Of a DNA stretch of 64,000 nt, positions 47,834 to 56,740 are shown in pieces (positions within the stretch are counted from its first letter, which is position 1; each line of letters starts with the position of its first letter). Origin of the DNA: Rhodospirillales bacterium (GTDB taxonomy: Bacteria > Pseudomonadota > Alphaproteobacteria > Rhodospirillales > Defluviicoccaceae). The DNA lies in assembly GCA_016712375.1 (NCBI GenBank), contig JADJRE010000002.1, positions 1 to 64,000 of the forward strand. Reading direction: 5' to 3'. The notes under the pieces are model-generated. The model was not told the DNA's origin. It did no database searches and saw only the letters and a program-made list of their open reading frames with translations. A program made the translations under genes and the position numbers.

Positions 47834-48610
47834 ATGCTTCGCATCGCTGCGTGGAACGTTAATTCAATTAAGGCCCGCTTGCCGCACTTTCTCGTCTGGC
47901 TTAAGGAGTCATCGCCGGACGTGATGCTACTTCAGGAAACGAAGGTGACTGACGAGGCGTTCCCGCTGGCCGAAGTCAGCGAGCTTAATTACAACGTCGC
48001 GACGGTCGGGCAAAAATCCTACAACGGCGTTGCGGTGTTGTCGAAACAGCCGATTGACGTCCTCGCCCGGGCTCTTCCTGGCGGCGACACCGACCTTCAA
48101 GCACGCTACCTTGAAACCTTTACCTGCGGTATACGCCTTGCGTCGTTGTATGCGCCCAACGGCAATCCAGCCGACAGCGAAAAGTTCGCGTACAAGCTTG
48201 GGTGGCTGGAGCGACTTCGAAAGAGAGTGGTCGAGCTTCTGGTAAGTGAGGACGCCTTTGTGTTGGGCGGCGACTGGAACGTGGCGCCCAGCGACGACGA
48301 CGTCTACGATCCGGTTGGCTGGCGAGGCGATGCGCTATGCCGCCCAGAAACCCGCGCCGCTTACCGCCGCATCGTTCACCTCGGGCTAACTGACGCGATT
48401 GGCGCCCTCTCATCCCAACCGCATCGCTATACGTGGTGGGATTATCGCGCTGGCGCATTCGGCGCCGATCACGGGCTGCGTATCGATCACCTGCTGCTCT
48501 CTCCGCAGCTAGCGGACCGCCTCATCAGCGCCGATATCGATCGCACGCCCCGTTCCTCGGAGCGTCCCTCCGACCACGCGCCGGTCTACTGCCTGCTTCA
48601 AGCCGGCTGA
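47834..48610 (+). CDS. xth: Exodeoxyribonuclease III (Xth family)
   Basis: A 258-residue AP endonuclease / 3'-5' exonuclease of base-excision repair. The endonuclease/exonuclease/phosphatase fold is marked by IAAWNVNSIKARLPHFLVWL, MLLQETKVTDEAFP with the metal-binding Glu, SLYAPNGNP, GGDWNVAPSDDDVYDP and the C-terminal DRTPRSSERPSDHAPVYCLL with the catalytic Asp-His. It ends 14 bases before the convergent pentapeptide gene. Confidence 0.95.
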   Translation: MLRIAAWNVNSIKARLPHFLVWLKESSPDVMLLQETKVTDEAFPLAEVSELNYNVATVGQKSYNGVAVLSKQPIDVLARALPGGDTDLQARYLETFTCGIRLASLYAPNGNPADSEKFAYKLGWLERLRKRVVELLVSEDAFVLGGDWNVAPSDDDVYDPVGWRGDALCRPETRAAYRRIVHLGLTDAIGALSSQPHRYTWWDYRAGAFGADHGLRIDHLLLSPQLADRLISADIDRTPRSSERPSDHAPVYCLLQAG

Positions 48611-48624
48611 ACTTGGGATCCTTG

Positions 48625-49161
48625 CTACATGCAAGGGTCGAGGTCCGGCGGCAGAAGAGTGGTGTGGTCAACTCTCGCCACCTGCAGTTGCGCCTGGGTC
48701 AGGCCCAGGGTCGCGCGCAAATCCGCGCCCCGCAGATCGGCATCCCGAAGTGCTGCCTGCGTCAGGTTGGCGGAATGTAAATCAGCGCGATGGAGATCGG
48801 CGTCCTCAAGGACGGCATTGTGGAGATCGGCGCCATGTAAATCAGCATCGTGTAAGTCGGCCCACTGAAGATCGGCGGCATGCAGATCCGCTCCATGCAG
48901 GTCGCAGCGGTGGAGGTCGGCGCCGTTCAGCTCGCTTTCGGCCAGGGCGGCTTCGTGCAAATCCGCGCGATGCAGGTCGGCATCGCTCAGCAGTGCTCCA
49001 CGCAAGTCGGCTTCGTGCAGGTCACGGCCATGCAGATCGGCCCGCTTCCCGCACTCCCAGCCGGACGCAACCCATTGCCCGTGGCGGTCGAGTACCGAAA
49101 CAAGATCATCCTTAGCCGACGAAGTGCAGTTTCCGGCGTTACCCGCAGTCTGCTTGTTCAT
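48625..49161 (-). CDS. Pentapeptide-repeat protein rich in histidine
   Basis: A 178-residue protein with a Ser/Asn-rich N terminus and then about 22 consecutive pentapeptide repeats of the A-D-L-x-x type, forming a right-handed quadrilateral beta helix. In most repeats the fourth position is histidine (ADLHGADLHNA, ADLHRADLHEA), an unusually regular surface column of His. A short tail (ATLGLTQAQLQVARVDHTTLLPPDL) closes it. The ATG is at the complement of 49159-49161. Function unknown; known relatives include DNA mimics and structural caps, and the histidine column might bind metal. Confidence 0.85.
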   Translation of the reverse strand: MNKQTAGNAGNCTSSAKDDLVSVLDRHGQWVASGWECGKRADLHGRDLHEADLRGALLSDADLHRADLHEAALAESELNGADLHRCDLHGADLHAADLQWADLHDADLHGADLHNAVLEDADLHRADLHSANLTQAALRDADLRGADLRATLGLTQAQLQVARVDHTTLLPPDLDPCM

Positions 49162-49911
49162 TCTGGCGTCCCTCGACTCACGACATCGACCCGCGATCGA
49201 GTATTTCAGCACTCGAGACCGCGTTTATCCAGCGGTATTCGTGATGTGAGCCAATCCTTTCGGCCAAACTTCAGGCGGGCAGCATACACCGCCCACATCC
49301 TCAACGGCGGTTACGTCGGCAGCAAGGGTGCAAGGCGGCTTCAGTAGCCGACTGGAGACCCATGAGCGGGCGGAAGTCTTTGCAAAACCTGAACAAGCGT
49401 GCTAAAAGCAGCCTTTCGTGAGAGCGTCTGAGTTGCACTTTTAGGAGCGAGTGCAAGGTCGATTTCACGGAGCCGCTTCGTGCACTTTCCTGCGTATCTT
49501 TCTCTGTCAACGTCGTCTATCAGCCACCTATCAGCGATGTCTGAAGAATAGCAGGAAGTCATTGTACCGGCCTCGGCAACGAAGTTGATACACGGGAAGC
49601 GGTAATGGTTTGTTCAGCGTAACGGCGCTGAAACACGGTGGTGGAACTACAAGGGGTGTTTTTACTCAACTGGCGAAATTAGCACGGAAACTCACCAGGT
49701 CGCAGGCAAGCCGTGCCCGGTCTTCTCAAGTCCTGAATTGTTGCTGCACCACGTGCAGGACCAGTAAAGCGGAGTTGCGATGCCGTGCAGCATGCGACGA
49801 GGTGGGCAAGACCGTCGACAGACCACTGCTGGCGAACACCGGGCAGCGGCTTTGCCGGCGCAAGGAGCATATCGATCACTCGTTTCTGGGTTAGCATAGG
49901 GAGTGGAGAGC
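49162..49911. other. Gene-poor stretch of about 750 bases
   Basis: No supported gene, RNA or terminator. Frames of 60-95 codons exist on both strands, overlap each other and resemble no family; the composition is less GC-rich than the neighbouring genes. It is the start of the looser accessory region up to about 55,000 and may be the remains of decayed genes. The region upstream of 49912 must hold the promoter of the next gene. Confidence 0.5.
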
Positions 49912-50613
49912 ATGCGTAGGGGTTGGAGACATGCCCTGGCGGCCTTGTCCATCTTCGCGGTGGCTGGGTGCGCGGGCTTCAATTACAATGAAGCCAAGAC
50001 GATGAAGCCTGGTGGCTCGACGTTCGACCAGGCATTGTTCAAAGAGTATCTTGCCGAGTCCAAATCGGAATTCGATCAGGCCAACTACACTTCGTCTGAT
50101 CTTTGGGCCGGGAAGGCCGCGGCTGCGGCGAAGGGTCAGACGCCGAAACCATCGCAGGTCAGTGACTGGCGGTTGCCTTCGGCTGTGACGCCGGAGATCA
50201 CGACCGCGCGGCAACGTCTGCAGGCGGCGCTCGACAAGGGCGGCGGCAACGTCGTGCCAAACGAGATGGCGAAGGCACAGGTAGGCTTCGACTGCTGGTG
50301 CGAACAGCAGCGGGTCGAGGAGAACTTCCAGCCGGACGATATCGCCCATTGCCGGCAGAAGTTCTATGACAACAGCGCCAAGGTCGAAGCCGCGATGGCG
50401 CCAAAGCCGGCGGCGACAAAACCCGAACCCGCCAAGGACTTCATGGTCTTCTTCGACTGGAACAAGTCGACGCTGACCCCCGAGGCGCGGAAGATCATTA
50501 CCGAAGCGGCGGCTGGGGCGAAATCGTCGGGGGCCAAGCAGGTTTTTTTCCGCCGAGTGCTCAACATTCCCTCGCTGGATATACGAGCGGATGCTATTGG
50601 CCTCCCCCAATGA
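49912..50613 (+). CDS. OmpA-like lipoprotein, truncated in its C-terminal domain
   Basis: A 233-residue lipoprotein (lipobox VAGC after MRRGWRHALAALSIFA). The middle is helical and unlike common families. At residue about 180 an OmpA-type peptidoglycan-binding domain begins (PAKDFMVFFDWNKSTLTPEARKIITEAAAGAKSSGAKQV) but breaks off after about 40 of the usual 100 residues, followed by 22 unrelated residues and a stop. The missing peptidoglycan-binding loop is not found in the other frames downstream, so this is a real deletion or a join, not a simple indel. The break lies at a run of seven T at about 50545. GGAG lies before the ATG. Confidence 0.72.
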   Translation: MRRGWRHALAALSIFAVAGCAGFNYNEAKTMKPGGSTFDQALFKEYLAESKSEFDQANYTSSDLWAGKAAAAAKGQTPKPSQVSDWRLPSAVTPEITTARQRLQAALDKGGGNVVPNEMAKAQVGFDCWCEQQRVEENFQPDDIAHCRQKFYDNSAKVEAAMAPKPAATKPEPAKDFMVFFDWNKSTLTPEARKIITEAAAGAKSSGAKQVFFRRVLNIPSLDIRADAIGLPQ

Positions 50614-50664
50614 CATCAACATGGCCCTCTACCATATCCGCCGTTCTGACCTTACGTTGACGAA

Positions 50665-51765
50665 ATGGTCCGGATGAGCGGAGCTTCGGGAACTGACGGC
50701 GGCGGCGCCCGTGCACTGCCAGTAACTCCCGATTGGGTGATTCGTGTTATTGAGACATCAGCCGATCAAGCCGTCGTTTTTGTAACGGAGCAACTTTCCC
50801 ATAAGGATGAGGCCCTGGCTGCCTCAGATCCTCTGTCACGCATCAAAGCGCGACGCGCCATTTATGAACATCTTGACTTCTTGATAGCAACGCTTGCGAC
50901 AGACGAGCTACAATTATTTGAGGCTTACATTGCCTGGGTTGCCGACGTGATGTCCGCACGCGGCTTAGCAACAGAGACGCTGTCTACTTCATTGCGCCTA
51001 TTAATGGCATTTTTTGAACGGCGGCTGGACCCTGTTGCTTTTGCGCCAGTATCCGCGGTGTTGTCATGGGGTCTTGCCGTCGTAGAGGGACTGCCAACTG
51101 GTCAACGGCCGGCTCCCAGTCCGCTGATGCCATCCCCTCTTCCGTATGTCGAACAACTAACCCGGACGCTAATCGAGGGAGACATCGGCTTGACCCGGGC
51201 ATTGATCAAGCGTGCGCAATTCGAGGGCTCGAGCTACCTGCACATCGCGACACGGCTGTTTCAGCCGTCGCTGTATGATGTTGGCCGGCTCTGGCAGGAA
51301 AATAAGATCTCGGTAGCACAGGAACACTTGGCGAGTACGCTGACGCAAACCCTTCTCAGTCAACTTTTCATCCGCGCGGACTTCGCGATAGCGAACGGCC
51401 GGAAAGCGCTTCTTGCCTGCGTCGCCGGAAATACGCATGCCCTCGGGCTGCGGATAGTTTCCGACGCTTTTGAGCTGAGTGGATGGACGGTGCAGTTCCT
51501 CGGCGCTGATGTTCCTGGCGACGCGCTGCTCCTCCAGGTGGATAGCTGGCGTCCCGATGTGGTCTGCCTCTCGGCTGCATTTGTACAGCAGCTTCCGGAG
51601 CTGCGCCGCGTCATCACCGAGATTCGCGGAACATTCCTTACCCATCGCCCGACGATTATTGTGGGCGGTCTCGCCACCAATGAAGTTAAAAACATCTGGC
51701 GATGGCTCGGTGCGGACGAATGGTTCCCGGATGCTGAGAAGGCAATCGCAGCAACGGGACACTGA
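50665..51765 (+). CDS. Cobalamin-binding sensor protein, CarH/LitR-like without DNA-binding domain
   Basis: A 366-residue protein. The first 150 residues are helical and of no family I recognise. Residues about 165-245 are a four-helix cobalamin cap domain, and W210-x9-E220-H221 (LWQENKISVAQEHLAS) matches the W-x9-EH motif that packs over adenosylcobalamin in the light sensor CarH. A Rossmann B12-binding domain follows with GNTHALGLRIVSDAFELSGW, His258 being the expected cobalt ligand, though the usual acidic residue two before it is Asn256. No MerR-type helix-turn-helix is present. It lies before a PAS gene, so a B12- or light-responsive signalling pair is plausible. Confidence 0.82.
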   Translation: MVRMSGASGTDGGGARALPVTPDWVIRVIETSADQAVVFVTEQLSHKDEALAASDPLSRIKARRAIYEHLDFLIATLATDELQLFEAYIAWVADVMSARGLATETLSTSLRLLMAFFERRLDPVAFAPVSAVLSWGLAVVEGLPTGQRPAPSPLMPSPLPYVEQLTRTLIEGDIGLTRALIKRAQFEGSSYLHIATRLFQPSLYDVGRLWQENKISVAQEHLASTLTQTLLSQLFIRADFAIANGRKALLACVAGNTHALGLRIVSDAFELSGWTVQFLGADVPGDALLLQVDSWRPDVVCLSAAFVQQLPELRRVITEIRGTFLTHRPTIIVGGLATNEVKNIWRWLGADEWFPDAEKAIAATGH

Positions 51766-52013
51766 CGGATCAGCAATTTGGCGCGTGATCTAATCGGCGC
51801 TCATCAGCCTGAAGTTTGTGGGTGATGCCGCACATTGGCGTACAAACAATGTCCCTTTACATTCTGAGCAACGTCTGGCAGCAGATGATCAGATATATAT
51901 CCAGCGGTGCTTCCAGTTGTGAGGCTCGGCATTCTTCAACAACTTTGGCTCACCCCGTGACGACCTGGACGACCCTGTAAGCGGCTCTGGGAACCAACTC
52001 AACAAGGCATGGA

Positions 52014-52601
52014 ATGAGCTCGCACGGCGGCAATCAGGCATCGGGGCAAGCGGCGTTCGCTGATACGTGGGCAAATGCGTCACCGTCGGCGGCAATGCCC
52101 ATCCCGGACCTGCTGCGCGGTATGGAGGCGATTGTCGTTGGTGTCATCGGCCGCGACGGGGAGTTGAAGGACGCCAACAGAGGTTTTCTGTTGTTGATGA
52201 CCCGCTCCTCCACAACTCCTCAGCCTGCCGACATCCGTGACTTGTTTGTTTCCCCTCGTTTCGAGGATTTCGCCTCCCGGCGCGCCGATCCGTTCGAAGG
52301 AACCATCTACCGCGGTCTCATCAGCTTCGGCCGTGCCGGCATCAAAGTGACGTCGCTGCGTGGCACCGTCTACGGCTACGAGCACGAGTTCATCTTGGTC
52401 GCAGAGCACGATATCATAGGCGTCGAGACGCTGCGGGTGACGCTGCTTGAGCTGCAGGACTCTTTGGCCGAGAAGCAGCGCCAGATTGTTCATTTGGAGC
52501 ATCAGCTTGGGCGTTTGCAGGAACTGGCCGACGCGGCGATGCGCGACCGCGACACGCTGCTCGATGCCCTCGCTCACGGCGGACCCTCCGCCGGCGATTG
52601 A
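52014..52601 (+). CDS. PAS-domain protein with C-terminal coiled coil
   Basis: A 195-residue cytoplasmic protein. Residues about 35-135 look like a PAS sensor domain (VVGVIGRDGELKDANRGFLLLM, then IRDLFVSPRFEDFASR and RGTVYGYEHEFILVAEHDI); residues 138-185 form a coiled coil (LLELQDSLAEKQRQIVHLEHQLGRLQELADAAMRDRDTL). There is no output domain, so it must signal through a partner, by proximity the cobalamin sensor 249 bases upstream. The ATG at 52014 has AAGG six bases before it. PAS assignment is from pattern, without a search. Confidence 0.7.
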   Translation: MSSHGGNQASGQAAFADTWANASPSAAMPIPDLLRGMEAIVVGVIGRDGELKDANRGFLLLMTRSSTTPQPADIRDLFVSPRFEDFASRRADPFEGTIYRGLISFGRAGIKVTSLRGTVYGYEHEFILVAEHDIIGVETLRVTLLELQDSLAEKQRQIVHLEHQLGRLQELADAAMRDRDTLLDALAHGGPSAGD

Positions 52602-52619
52602 CCGCGGCAACCCGGGCAG

Positions 52620-53012
52620 TCAGCATTCGGCAAGGTCGATCGGAGAAACCGCCGCCGGTACCGCGGGCTGCGGCCTGTTTGCAGCATCAACCAGAACGAT
52701 GCGAGGCTGCCACTGGGTCGCTTCGGCGTGCGACATTGTCGCGTAAGCGGCGACGATGATCAGGTCGCCGATGCCTGCCCGATGGGCCGCCGCGCCGTTG
52801 ATCTGGATGCAGCCAGACCCGGTTGCGCCTTCTATGACGTAGGTCTCGAAGCGCGCTCCATTGCTTATGTTGTAGATTTGGACCTGCTGGTGTGGCAGCA
52901 AGCCGGCTCTGTCCATGAGCTGACGATCGATGGTTATGCTACCCTCGTAATGTAGGTCGGCTGCAGTTACCGTCGCGCGGTGGATTTTCGAGAACAGTAT
53001 GCAAACCTGCAT
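52620..53012 (-). CDS. panD: PanD, aspartate 1-decarboxylase
   Basis: A 130-residue pyruvoyl-dependent enzyme making beta-alanine for pantothenate and CoA. The self-processing site is YEGSITID with the Gly-Ser bond cut to create the pyruvoyl group, preceded by [12 protein letters not shown] and followed by [20 protein letters not shown] and [19 protein letters not shown]. The ATG at the complement of 53010-53012 starts at the family N terminus. It is convergent with the PAS gene and unconnected to other pantothenate genes here. Confidence 0.95.
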   Translation of the reverse strand: MQVCILFSKIHRATVTAADLHYEGSITIDRQLMDRAGLLPHQQVQIYNISNGARFETYVIEGATGSGCIQINGAAAHRAGIGDLIIVAAYATMSHAEATQWQPRIVLVDAANRPQPAVPAAVSPIDLAEC

Positions 53013-53206
53013 CGTAACACTCCTGTGGTGCATCCTGCGTGCTGACGAAATTGGTATCAGCGATCGGCGTCAGCAACAATCGCGCCAGCTGGCGCCCTTT
53101 TTCCTGACTTAGGCGAACGGTGGCACGCCTGGAGGCTTGCCGAAGAGGCGCCATCATGCCAAACACCGAGCCAATGATCGCGCACGGGCGCGGACGGGGA
53201 GGATAC

Positions 53207-54040
53207 ATGCGCAGCAAGACGTTCATCTGGATTTTTCTTGGGCTGCTGTTCTCGCCGCTACTCGTCACCGCCGCGACTGCCGACGATGTCATGCAGCGGG
53301 CGCAAGCGCGCGGCGCACTGATCGTTGCCGCTGCTCCAGCTCCTGACCAGCTGCCCCAGGCGTCTAAGGATGAAGCCGGCAACTTTACCGGTTTCGACAT
53401 CGATGTTGCGAATGCAATTGGCCAGCGGCTCGGACTTCCGGTGCGTTTCGTTGCTCCGGGCTGGGACAAGGTGCTGGCGGGCGACTGGAAAGGCCAATGG
53501 GATTTCGCGGTAGCGTCCATCACGCCCACCGAGACGCGAGAACGGGCCTTGGTGTTTCCGGCTGTCTACCGCTTTGATGCGGCAGCCTTGGTTGTCCGCC
53601 AGGATGACAAGGCGATCGAAAGACCCGGCGACGCGTCGGGCAAGATAATCGGCGTTCGACAAGGAACGACGTTTGAAAACTATCTCCGCCGCAACCTGGT
53701 CATTTACGGAAATCCGGACGTCGTCACTTACCTGATTGCCGATCCGAAGATCCGGACATTCGCGGACCGTGACCAGGTCGTCAAAGCTTTGATCGACAAG
53801 CGGGTCGACGCCATCGTCACATCTCTCGGCCTCGCCGAGAACGACATCACAAATGGCGCACCCCTTCGCATCGTCCGTGGATTTCTGTTTTTTGAGCCGG
53901 TCGCCGTTGCCATCGACAAAGGCGATCCGGCGTTCGCCAAGACCATCAATGATACTGTTCGCGCTTTGCGCGCCGATGGCACCCTGACGAAACTGTCCGA
54001 AAAATGGTTCGGCCTCGACGTCGCTGGCATCGTACCGTAG
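53207..54040 (+). CDS. Periplasmic amino-acid-type solute-binding protein
   Basis: A 277-residue family 3 ABC solute-binding protein. A signal peptide (MRSKTFIWIFLGLLFSPLLVTAATA, cleavage near residue 25) precedes DVMQRAQARGALIVAAAPAPDQLPQ, FTGFDIDVANAIGQRLGLPVRFV and WDFAVASITPTETRERALVF, the usual ligand-binding lobe motifs. The ATG at 53207 follows a GGGGAGG ribosome binding site. No permease or ATPase gene is adjacent; another binding protein follows 47 bases later. It may serve a transporter elsewhere or act in sensing. Confidence 0.87.
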   Translation: MRSKTFIWIFLGLLFSPLLVTAATADDVMQRAQARGALIVAAAPAPDQLPQASKDEAGNFTGFDIDVANAIGQRLGLPVRFVAPGWDKVLAGDWKGQWDFAVASITPTETRERALVFPAVYRFDAAALVVRQDDKAIERPGDASGKIIGVRQGTTFENYLRRNLVIYGNPDVVTYLIADPKIRTFADRDQVVKALIDKRVDAIVTSLGLAENDITNGAPLRIVRGFLFFEPVAVAIDKGDPAFAKTINDTVRALRADGTLTKLSEKWFGLDVAGIVP

Positions 54041-54087
54041 TCGTCTCCTAGATCGACCTTTATCTCTGCAACGCCAAGGGTAACGTC

Positions 54088-54948
54088 ATGCGTGGATTTA
54101 TCGCCGCAATACTTTTCGCCATTTACGCCATTACACCGGCCGCTGCTCAGGAGACGGGTGGTACCCTCGCGAGGATCGCGAACTCCGGCACAATCAATCT
54201 CGGCTACCGGCATAGTTCCCCGCCTTTCTCGTTTCTGGGCAATGACCAGCAGCCAGTCGGCTATTCGATAGACCTGTGCTTGCGGGTCGCCGAGGCGGTG
54301 AAGACACGTCTCGGGCGCCCTGATCTGAATGTAAAATTCGTAGCTGTTGAGGCGGACGATAGGCTGCAAAAAGTGGTGGACGGCAGTATCGACATCGAAT
54401 GCGGCATCACGACTAACACCCTATCGCGCCAAGAGCAGGTGGATTTCACCAACACGACCTTTATCACCGGTGCCAGCCTTCTGGTGCCGGCCGGATCGAC
54501 GGTGCAGAGCGTCGCCGACCTGGCTGGCAAGAAGGTCTCCGTCGTGGGTGATACGACCACTGAGAAGGCACTGCGTGACCGGCTTGCCACAGAGTCGGTC
54601 GATGCCCGGGTGATTACTGTTTCCGACCACGACAAGGCGATGAGGATGCTGGCCAAAGGAGAAGTGGACGCACACGCCGGCGACCAGATCGTGCTGATCG
54701 GCCTCGCCCGCACCGCTGCCGATCCGAACAAATTCGTTGTCGCGCCCGAGTTGTTTACTTACGAGCCGTATGCCCTGGTGGTCCGCCGAAACGACGCCGA
54801 TTTCCGGCTGGTTGCTGACCGAACGTTGGCGCAACTGTATCGTTCAGGCGAGATAATGCAGGTGTTCGAGAAGTGGTTTGCTGCCTGGGGCGGTCGTCCA
54901 AGCCGCCTGCTGCTGGCGATGTATGCGCTCAACGGGCTGCCGGAGTGA
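54088..54948 (+). CDS. Periplasmic amino-acid-binding protein (GltI-like)
   Basis: A 286-residue family 3 solute-binding protein with signal peptide MRGFIAAILFAIYAITPAAA. IANSGTINLGYRHSSPPFSFLGNDQQPVGYSIDLCLRVAEAV, SIDIECGITTNTLSRQEQVDFTNTTF and YEPYALVVRRNDADFRLVADR are characteristic of the glutamate/aspartate-binding branch. It is more closely related to that branch than the gene before it, so the two are not a recent duplication. Permease genes are missing nearby. Confidence 0.87.
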   Translation: MRGFIAAILFAIYAITPAAAQETGGTLARIANSGTINLGYRHSSPPFSFLGNDQQPVGYSIDLCLRVAEAVKTRLGRPDLNVKFVAVEADDRLQKVVDGSIDIECGITTNTLSRQEQVDFTNTTFITGASLLVPAGSTVQSVADLAGKKVSVVGDTTTEKALRDRLATESVDARVITVSDHDKAMRMLAKGEVDAHAGDQIVLIGLARTAADPNKFVVAPELFTYEPYALVVRRNDADFRLVADRTLAQLYRSGEIMQVFEKWFAAWGGRPSRLLLAMYALNGLPE

Positions 54949-55082
54949 TCCACTGGCAGATCGTAGAAGCATCGGTTTGGTACAGCCGGCTGCACCACTG
55001 ATCTACAGTGCCGTTTCGTTGACACCCCTCCGCCCGGCTCCTACTTTGCCCTTGATCTCGTTGTAAGGAAGCGAAACGGCGG

Positions 55083-56740
55083 ATGAGCGGCGCGCTGATG
55101 GTGGGCCTCGCCCAGGTGAACCCGGTCGTCGGCGACGTTGACGGCAACGCAGCACGCATCCGCGCGATTCGAGCCGAAGCAACCGGGTGTGATTTGCTGG
55201 TTTGCGGAGAGTTGACGCTGGCCGGTTATCCGCCCGAGGATCTGGTGCTGAAGCGGCTGTTCCAGGAGCGGATCGAGTTGGTGGCACACCAGCTGGCCGC
55301 CGATACCGCCGATGCCGGACCAGCGCTTCTGGTGGGCGCACCATGGCGCCACGAGGGCCGGCTGTATAACGCGGTGCTGCTGCTGGACGGCGGCAAGATT
55401 GCCGCGGTGCGATTCAAGCACGACCTTCCAAACTACGGCGTATTCGACGAGAAGCGGGTGTTCGCGCCCGGCCCCCTGCCGGAGCCGGTGGCGTGCCGTG
55501 GCGCCCGTCTTGGGATCATGGTCTGCGAGGACATGTGGACGCCGGTTGTCGCCGGTCATCTGGCGCGTTGCCGCGCCGAAATTCTAGTGGTGCCCAACGG
55601 CTCGCCGTTCGAAGTGGACAAGCCAGGCCTACGGCAACGGCTCGCTGCCGAGCGGGCGGCTGAGACCGGATTGCCGCTGATCTATGTCAACCTCGTCGGT
55701 GGTCAGGACGAACTGGTTTTCGATGGTGCTTCCTTCGCCTGGGACCCGGCGGAAGGGCTGCGCGCGCGGGCGCCGGCGTGGGAGGAAGGCGTAACGCCGA
55801 CGGTTTGGACTCGGGCGGCTGATGGATTTTGGACATGCGCGGAAGGGCCGTCGCCGCCGACGCCGATGGTCTCGATGCCGTCTATCATGCAATGGCCACG
55901 GGCTTGCGCGACTACGTTGAAAAGAATCGCTTTCCCGGCGTCGTGCTTGGCCTTTCCGGCGGTATCGACAGCGCGCTCACCGCCGCAGTAGCCGTCGATG
56001 CGCTGGGACCGGAGCGTGTGCGCTGCGTGATGATGCCATCGCCCTACACGTCGCGCGAAAGCTTGGAAGACGCTGCGGAGGTCGCTCGACTGCTTGGCAT
56101 CCGCCTCGACTCGATCTCCATTGATCCGGCGATGACTTCGTTCTCGGGCATGCTCAAGAATGTTTTCGAAGGTCTCCCCGCTGATGTGACCGAAGAGAAT
56201 GTGCAGGCACGCACCCGGGGTCTGCTGCTGATGGCGATCAGCAACAAACTCGGTTACATGCTGCTGACTACCGGCAACAAGTCTGAGATGTCGGTTGGCT
56301 ATGCCACGCTCTATGGCGACATGTGCGGTGGCTTCTCAGTGTTAAAGGACATCTACAAAACGACCGTCTTCGCGCTATCGCACTGGCGCAACCAGTGTCG
56401 GCCGAATGGGTTTCGCGGGCCGGCTGGCCGGGTGATTCCACAGCGGGTCATCGACAAGCCTCCAACCGCCGAGCTTCGTCCCAACCAAACCGACCAGGAT
56501 ACTCTTCCGCCCTACACCGAGCTCGACGGTATCCTGACAGCTCTGATCGAGGACGAGGCGTCGATCGAGGATGTTGCGAAGCGGGGCTACGATGCGGCGA
56601 CGGTGCGGCGCGTTTGGCGGATGATTGATCGTGCCGAGTACAAGCGCCGCCAGGCGCCCCCCGGCGTCAAGATCACGCGGCGCGCCTTCGGACGGGATCG
56701 CCGTTACCCGATCACCAATGGCTTCACCGATTGGGTATGA
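55083..56740 (+). CDS. nadE: NadE, glutamine-dependent NAD+ synthetase (frameshifted)
   Basis: The corrected protein has about 552 residues. The N-terminal nitrilase-fold glutaminase has its Glu in [15 protein letters not shown], Lys in [13 protein letters not shown] and Cys in [10 protein letters not shown]; the C-terminal synthetase has the ATP loop [21 protein letters not shown] and [26 protein letters not shown]. One base is missing at about 55846-55850, in GGGCC, so the first frame runs off after TCAEG while [23 protein letters not shown] continues in the next. Its TGA overlaps the gltX ATG by four bases. The first domain start is ATG at 55083 with AAGGAAGCG before it. Confidence 0.92.

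Noticed and set aside
49341..49562. Minus-strand frame starting MTSCYSSDIADRW, faintly like the start of an IS5-type transposase
   Set aside because: Only the first few residues resemble it; no catalytic residues, inverted repeats or target duplication were seen.
51817..51834. TGT-N12-ACA, the spacing of a CrtJ/PpsR operator, upstream of the PAS gene
   Set aside because: The inner bases do not match the consensus and no such repressor gene is in the window.
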